Shown piece by piece: positions 7,062 through 9,584 of a stretch of 9,584 nucleotides of DNA (positions are counted from its first letter, which is position 1; every line of letters starts with the position of its first letter). Source of the DNA: an uncultured Collinsella sp. (GTDB lineage Bacteria > Actinomycetota > Coriobacteriia > Coriobacteriales > Coriobacteriaceae); the NCBI GenBank assembly GCA_902495945.1, contig CABUZD010000063.1, positions 1 through 9,584 on the forward strand, in the 5' to 3' direction. Under the pieces are notes generated by a model. It searched no databases, was not told the DNA's origin, and worked only from the letters and a program-made list of their open reading frames with translations. The translations under genes and the position numbers were made by a program.

Positions 7062-7694
7062 CTATCCTCTCTTCCTTGCAGCGTCGGCGGCGCGGCGCGC
7101 CAGCGCATCGGCGCGCGGCAACCATGTGTCGAGCAGCTCATCACACGCCGTCTCGAGCTCCTCGGCACGAACGCGATCTTTCATAGACGTGGTGTTCGCA
7201 AAGAGCGTCAAGCTCGCGCCCTGCATAGCGGCACGGCAGAACACGGCGCCGCACGCCACATCGGACAGCAGCTGACGCGAACCCTTGTCGGCCATGTCCT
7301 CGAGCAGCGCCAGCGCACGCCCGCAGGCATCCATAATGCGATACGGCGGCATAGCGGCCACATGCAGCGCATCCTGAATCGCGGTCGCTCGAGCCGGATC
7401 GTCACGCGGAATACCGTACGCCGCGGACACCCGCCTGTAGGCACGAACGTCCTCGGCAACCAACTCGACAAGCTCCTGGGCCAGCTCATCAGCCTGGGCA
7501 AACGCACGCGTCAGGTCATCCGCACGATCAGCAAGCGCGGGATTGGTCGCACCGTAGCGGGCAACCATTCCGCACAGCGAGGCGCCCAGCGCGCCCACAA
7601 AGGCGCTCGCGCTGCCACCGCCGGGAACCGGCTCGCGCGCGGCCAGCGCCTCGGCAAACCCGCGGCAGGTCTTGTCCATCATCTCTTGGCTCAT
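7062..7694 (-). CDS. fchA: Methenyltetrahydrofolate cyclohydrolase, FTCD_C/FchA family
   Basis: A 210-residue protein of the formiminotransferase-cyclodeaminase C-terminal family. The diagnostic segment PVPGGGSASAFVGALGASLCGMVARYG is at about 22-48, followed by an all-helical body ending in an Arg/Ala-rich tail. Stand-alone members act as 5,10-methenyl-THF cyclohydrolase (FchA) or, in histidine degradation, as formimino-THF cyclodeaminase. No histidine-degradation gene is present and folD follows 2 nt downstream, so the cyclohydrolase role fits best: it would hydrolyse methenyl-THF made by FolD to 10-formyl-THF. The start at 7694 gives GAAGGTG good spacing; ATG 7700, two codons earlier, lies almost on that site. 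Length matches the family (about 205-215). Confidence 0.9.
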   Translation of the reverse strand: MSQEMMDKTCRGFAEALAAREPVPGGGSASAFVGALGASLCGMVARYGATNPALADRADDLTRAFAQADELAQELVELVAEDVRAYRRVSAAYGIPRDDPARATAIQDALHVAAMPPYRIMDACGRALALLEDMADKGSRQLLSDVACGAVFCRAAMQGASLTLFANTTSMKDRVRAEELETACDELLDTWLPRADALARRAADAARKRG

Positions 7695-7721
7695 ACACAT
7701 GCACCTTCAAGTCATATACAT

Positions 7722-7745
7722 CGGTCGGGTGGAAACCGCCGACCG
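7722..7745 (-). promoter_or_regulatory. Leader hairpin just upstream of the fchA ribosome site
   Basis: On the minus strand CGGTCGG (7745-7739) pairs perfectly with CCGACCG (7728-7722) around a 10-nt loop that can add a GG/CC pair. It ends about 27 nt before the start codon, so it may insulate or modulate the ribosome site. It does not match a THF riboswitch that I can recognise, and it lacks a U-run. Confidence 0.3.
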
Positions 7746-7771
7746 ACCGCATCGATCACATAATGGTGCTA

Positions 7772-7800
7772 AGTCTAGCCCATAAGTACATAAGCGTCAG
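7772..7800 (-). promoter_or_regulatory. Candidate promoter of the fchA-folD operon
   Basis: On the minus strand CTGACG (7800-7795) and TAGACT (7777-7772) are separated by exactly 17 nt; each matches the sigma-70 consensus at 4 of 6 positions. The predicted leader is about 70 nt and includes the hairpin at 7722-7745. Confidence 0.45.
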
Positions 7801-7855
7801 CGCACCTGGCCATCGCGGATTTCTATGACGAACGATAGGCGTCGGCACCGCAAAC

Positions 7856-7874
7856 ATGGGACACATGGCCCACC
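7856..7874 (+). promoter_or_regulatory. Operator-like dyad, copy 1
   Basis: ATGGGACACATGGCCCACC contains the imperfect palindrome TGGG-A-CA-CA-TG-G-CCCA (12 of 16 positions symmetric). The same 19 bases recur exactly at 8818-8836, again upstream of a lipoprotein gene. This copy is between divergent fchA and the first lipoprotein, about 200 nt before the latter. A possible -10 (TACATA, 7908-7913) follows it. The regulator is unknown. Confidence 0.5.
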
Positions 7875-7928
7875 TTTCGAGACTTCCGGGCAGCGGCAAC
7901 TGGGGCATACATATAGGTAAGGAGCCCT

Positions 7929-7976
7929 ATGTTGGGGCAAGCTCATCACGGCACCGGACGACAAATGGAAGAATAA
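7929..7976 (+). CDS. Possible 15-residue leader peptide
   Basis: ATG at 7929 is preceded by TAAGGAG with four bases between, and the frame runs MLGQAHHGTGRQMEE to a TAA. The ribosome site is as good as those of the real genes nearby, but the peptide is short, shows no run of regulatory codons, and the match could be chance. It ends about 95 nt before the lipoprotein start. Confidence 0.15.
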   Translation: MLGQAHHGTGRQMEE

Positions 7977-8070
7977 CCGCACAGTAAACAAAGACATCAT
8001 GCGCATGCGTAACCGCCGCCCCAGCGATCCGCGGCACACGATGTCCCTGGCAGACAAGGAGGACGCCACC

Positions 8071-8667
8071 ATGAAGAAAAAGACCCTATCGATCCTTTCC
8101 CTTTGCATCGCCCTCTTTGCCGCGTTTGCCCTTGTCGGCTGCGGCGGGAGCGCATCGGGCGGCGGCAGCGCCCCCAAGAGCGAGAGCAAGGAAAAGGTCC
8201 CCGTCGCCAAGAAGACCGACTTTATCTGGTTTAAGGTCGAGATGCCCGAGAGCGTTGGCGTGAGCGACTCCGCCGGCAAGAACGCCGACAGGGTCCAGCT
8301 CACCTTCCCCGAGAACGAGAACACCACGGTTGACCGCTTCATACCTGTTTGGGAAGAGAAGATGACGGCAGAAGAGGCTCTTGCCGATGAAGGTCGAAAG
8401 AGCAGCATGTTCCAGTGGGAAGTTGGCGACCCCGTCGAGTACAACGGCAGGACATGGCTCACCGGAACGTGCAAGGACAACCGCGGCACCCATACCTATC
8501 TCTTTACCGACGTTGAGCCGGGAAGCGTCTGCGTTCTCATCGCGAACTTCGACCTGCACAAGAAAGAAGCCGAGGCGCTTCTCAACTCCATCGAGTTCCC
8601 CGACGACATGAAGAAAGCAGTTGACGAGGCACGTGAAGTCGAGATTTCGAGCATCGAGATCAAGTAA
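8071..8667 (+). CDS. Small lipoprotein, paralogue A
   Basis: A 198-residue lipoprotein. MKKK, a hydrophobic core (5-20) and the lipobox LVGC (21-24) give a signal-peptidase-II site with Cys24 as the lipidated residue. A Gly/Ser/Lys-rich linker spans 25-48. The folded part begins TDFIWFKVEMPE (49-60) and includes DRFIPVWEE (88-96), a GDPVEYNGRTW segment (119-129) and a C-terminal helix-like region ending SSIEIK. I do not recognise the family. It is about 45% identical over some 150 residues to the next gene, so the two arose by tandem duplication. AAGGAGG sits eight bases before ATG 8071, deciding the start against in-frame ATGs at 7999 and 8041. An extracytoplasmic, membrane-anchored role is clear; ligand and partner are unknown. 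Confidence 0.88.
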   Translation: MKKKTLSILSLCIALFAAFALVGCGGSASGGGSAPKSESKEKVPVAKKTDFIWFKVEMPESVGVSDSAGKNADRVQLTFPENENTTVDRFIPVWEEKMTAEEALADEGRKSSMFQWEVGDPVEYNGRTWLTGTCKDNRGTHTYLFTDVEPGSVCVLIANFDLHKKEAEALLNSIEFPDDMKKAVDEAREVEISSIEIK

Positions 8668-8680
8668 CGGGGCACCCGTA

Positions 8681-8708
8681 CGCGCCTACGCGAACCCGCG
8701 TAGGCGCG
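8681..8708 (+). terminator. Strong GC hairpin after paralogue A (no U-run)
   Basis: CGCGCCTACGCG (8681-8692) pairs perfectly with CGCGTAGGCGCG (8697-8708) around an AACC loop, and flanking GGGGC/GCCCC could extend it. It lies 13 nt after the stop codon. The following bases (CCCCATTAAAAC) are not U-rich, so it may protect the mRNA 3' end or slow RNA polymerase rather than terminate by itself. Confidence 0.5.
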
Positions 8709-8736
8709 CCCCATTAAAACAACGGGCGCCCAACCC

Positions 8737-8771
8737 GGGGAGGGCCGACAGCACCAGCCCTCCCCTCTTTT
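8737..8771 (+). terminator. Intrinsic terminator after paralogue A
   Basis: GGGGAGGGC (8737-8745) pairs with GCCCTCCCC (8757-8765) around an 11-nt loop and is followed by TCTTTT. It is the best-formed terminator in the window and separates the two lipoprotein genes into distinct transcription units. Confidence 0.75.
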
Positions 8772-8817
8772 GCGCCCTCGCATATTGCCACTTGTCGGCG
8801 CAAATCCTGCCCCCAGA

Positions 8818-8836
8818 ATGGGACACATGGCCCACC
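8818..8836 (+). promoter_or_regulatory. Operator-like dyad, copy 2
   Basis: Exact copy of the 19-nt motif at 7856-7874. A plausible -10, TACAGT (8856-8861), lies downstream without a recognisable -35. With initiation near 8868 the dyad centre would be near -41.5, the usual place for an activator that replaces the -35. This positional argument is inference and depends on the -10 assignment. Confidence 0.5.
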
Positions 8837-8908
8837 CGAATGAGCTGCTCACGCGTACAGTAAAGACAGGTAATCCATGGGCGGTTACAGATCGAGGAGG
8901 ACACGACC

Positions 8909-9502
8909 ATGAAAAAGAAGGCCTTTGCGATTCTCACCCTCTGCATGAGTCTTTTTGCCGCGGTTGCCCTGGTGGGTTGCGGCGGAAGCGGCGGCGCTAC
9001 CGGCAGTGGCGGTGGCGGCGGCGCAGAAAAGCCAGCCGTGGATATGAGGACCGACTTCATTTGGTTTAAGGTCGAGGTCCCCGAGGGCGTCGAGATCACC
9101 GACGTCGCAGGCGACACTGCCGACAGGGCCCAGTTTAAGTTCACCGAGAGCGAGCACGCCAGCGATCGCTTCATCCCCGTCTTCGATCCTGACAAGAACG
9201 CCGACGAGCTGTTCGACTACGAGGCAAAGTGGAATGCCAGCTTTGAGTGGACCGAGAATGACCCCGTCAAGTACAACGGCAAGACTTGGCGCAACGCTTC
9301 CTATACACACTCGGGCGGCGTGACGACTGAGTACTTCACCGAAGCAGGCGGCGGCAGCGTCTACGTGCGCATCGACAACGTCGAGGAGCACAAGGACGCC
9401 GTCGAGACCATGATGAAGTCTCTGGAATTTGCCGACGACATCGCCGAGGCCAAGACCGAGGCCATGGACGTCAAGCTCGACGATATCGAGATCAAGCGCT
9501 AA
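8909..9502 (+). CDS. Small lipoprotein, paralogue B
   Basis: A 197-residue lipoprotein with MKKK, a hydrophobic core and lipobox LVGC (21-24, Cys24 lipidated), then a Gly-rich linker (25-44). The domain starts TDFIWFKVEVPEG (48-60) and shares DRFIPV (86-91), the NDPVKYNGKTW segment (117-127), GSVYVRIDN (149-157) and a terminal DDIEIK with paralogue A. The cysteines of paralogue A at 134 and 154 are absent here, so no shared disulphide is required. GAGGAGG lies eight bases before the ATG, the same geometry as paralogue A. It has its own upstream region between the terminator at 8771 and the start, including the shared dyad. Function unknown; surface-exposed or membrane-facing location inferred from the lipobox. 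Confidence 0.88.
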   Translation: MKKKAFAILTLCMSLFAAVALVGCGGSGGATGSGGGGGAEKPAVDMRTDFIWFKVEVPEGVEITDVAGDTADRAQFKFTESEHASDRFIPVFDPDKNADELFDYEAKWNASFEWTENDPVKYNGKTWRNASYTHSGGVTTEYFTEAGGGSVYVRIDNVEEHKDAVETMMKSLEFADDIAEAKTEAMDVKLDDIEIKR

Positions 9503-9569
9503 GCGACTGGCGAGCGCAACGGGAAACACGGTCGCAGCGCAAACAAGCGACGGTACCCCAGCGCTTCGT

Positions 9570-9584
9570 ACCCAGGGAGGGCCG
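9570..9584 (+). repeat. Start of a second copy of the lipoprotein terminator, cut by the window edge
   Basis: ACCCAGGGAGGGCCG matches ACCCGGGGAGGGCCG at 8733-8747 in 14 of 15 positions. In the first copy these bases begin the terminator hairpin. The other arm would lie beyond the right edge, so this is a probable, not proven, terminator for paralogue B. Confidence 0.5.

Larger units (their letters stand above)
7695..8070. other. Divergent regulatory region between fchA and the first lipoprotein gene
   Basis: This 376-nt region holds a leader hairpin and a candidate promoter for fchA (7722-7745 and 7772-7800) and a 19-nt dyad also found before the second lipoprotein gene (7856-7874). It also holds a 15-codon frame with a good ribosome site (7929-7976). 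A CACAGTAAA stretch around 7980 resembles TACAGTAAA found before the second lipoprotein gene. No larger gene is supported. The lipoprotein frame is open back to an ATG at 7999, but that would bury the signal peptide. Confidence 0.6.

Noticed and set aside
7746..7860. THF riboswitch upstream of fchA
   Set aside because: I could not find the conserved THF riboswitch core in the fchA leader; only a simple hairpin and promoter-like boxes are visible.
7999..8070. Longer start for lipoprotein paralogue A
   Set aside because: It would put 24 residues before a signal peptide that must be N-terminal, and AAGGAGG is placed correctly for ATG 8071.
8086..9529. Minus-strand frames opposite both lipoprotein genes
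   Set aside because: Their similarity to one another only mirrors the duplication of the plus-strand genes; the plus-strand products have lipoboxes and ribosome sites.
1..9584. CRISPR array, phage or defence genes
   Set aside because: No regularly spaced short direct repeats and no integrase, transposase, nuclease or toxin-like genes appear on either strand.

Overview
The window reads as part of a chromosome of a high-GC Gram-positive gut anaerobe of the Coriobacteriia, most like Collinsella. This is an inference from several traits: strong GC bias at third codon positions, AGGAGG-type ribosome sites, a large secreted protein with transcobalamin-like domains, the FchA-FolD folate pair, a phasin-like/ABC1-kinase pair, and small LVGC-type lipoproteins. 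I could not check it against a database.

Layout, left to right. (1) Positions 1-1606, minus strand: the first 535 residues of a large secreted protein with at least four tandem DUF4430 (transcobalamin-like) repeats, running off the left edge. Its leader (about 1750-1930) is a well-preserved cobalamin riboswitch preceded by a candidate promoter. (2) 1959-4226, minus: a phasin-like gene followed 8 nt later by an ABC1/AarF/UbiB-type atypical kinase gene, closed by an intrinsic terminator. (3) 4326-5849, minus: a C69-family dipeptidase with an N-terminal catalytic cysteine. (4) 5850-6204: an AT-rich gap holding a roughly 240-bp element with about 50-bp terminal inverted repeats and a strong internal hairpin; no gene. 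(5) 6205-7694, minus: a two-gene folate operon, fchA then folD, 2 nt apart. The FolD lacks two residues of the classical cyclohydrolase site, and the neighbouring FchA could supply that step. (6) 7695-8070: a divergent regulatory region. (7) 8071-9502, plus: two tandem paralogous lipoproteins, each preceded by the same 19-nt dyad motif. The first is followed by a GGGAGGGC-type terminator, and the start of a similar sequence lies at the right edge after the second.

How the parts connect. Corrinoid sensing (riboswitch) with a surface protein of transcobalamin-like domains suggests a vitamin B12 capture or adhesion role. The FchA/FolD pair interconverts formyl-, methenyl- and methylene-tetrahydrofolate. 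The two lipoproteins look co-regulated, but their function is unknown. The least ordinary items are the riboswitch-led DUF4430 protein, the divided FolD/FchA activity, the inverted-repeat element, and the duplicated lipoprotein module with its shared operator-like site.
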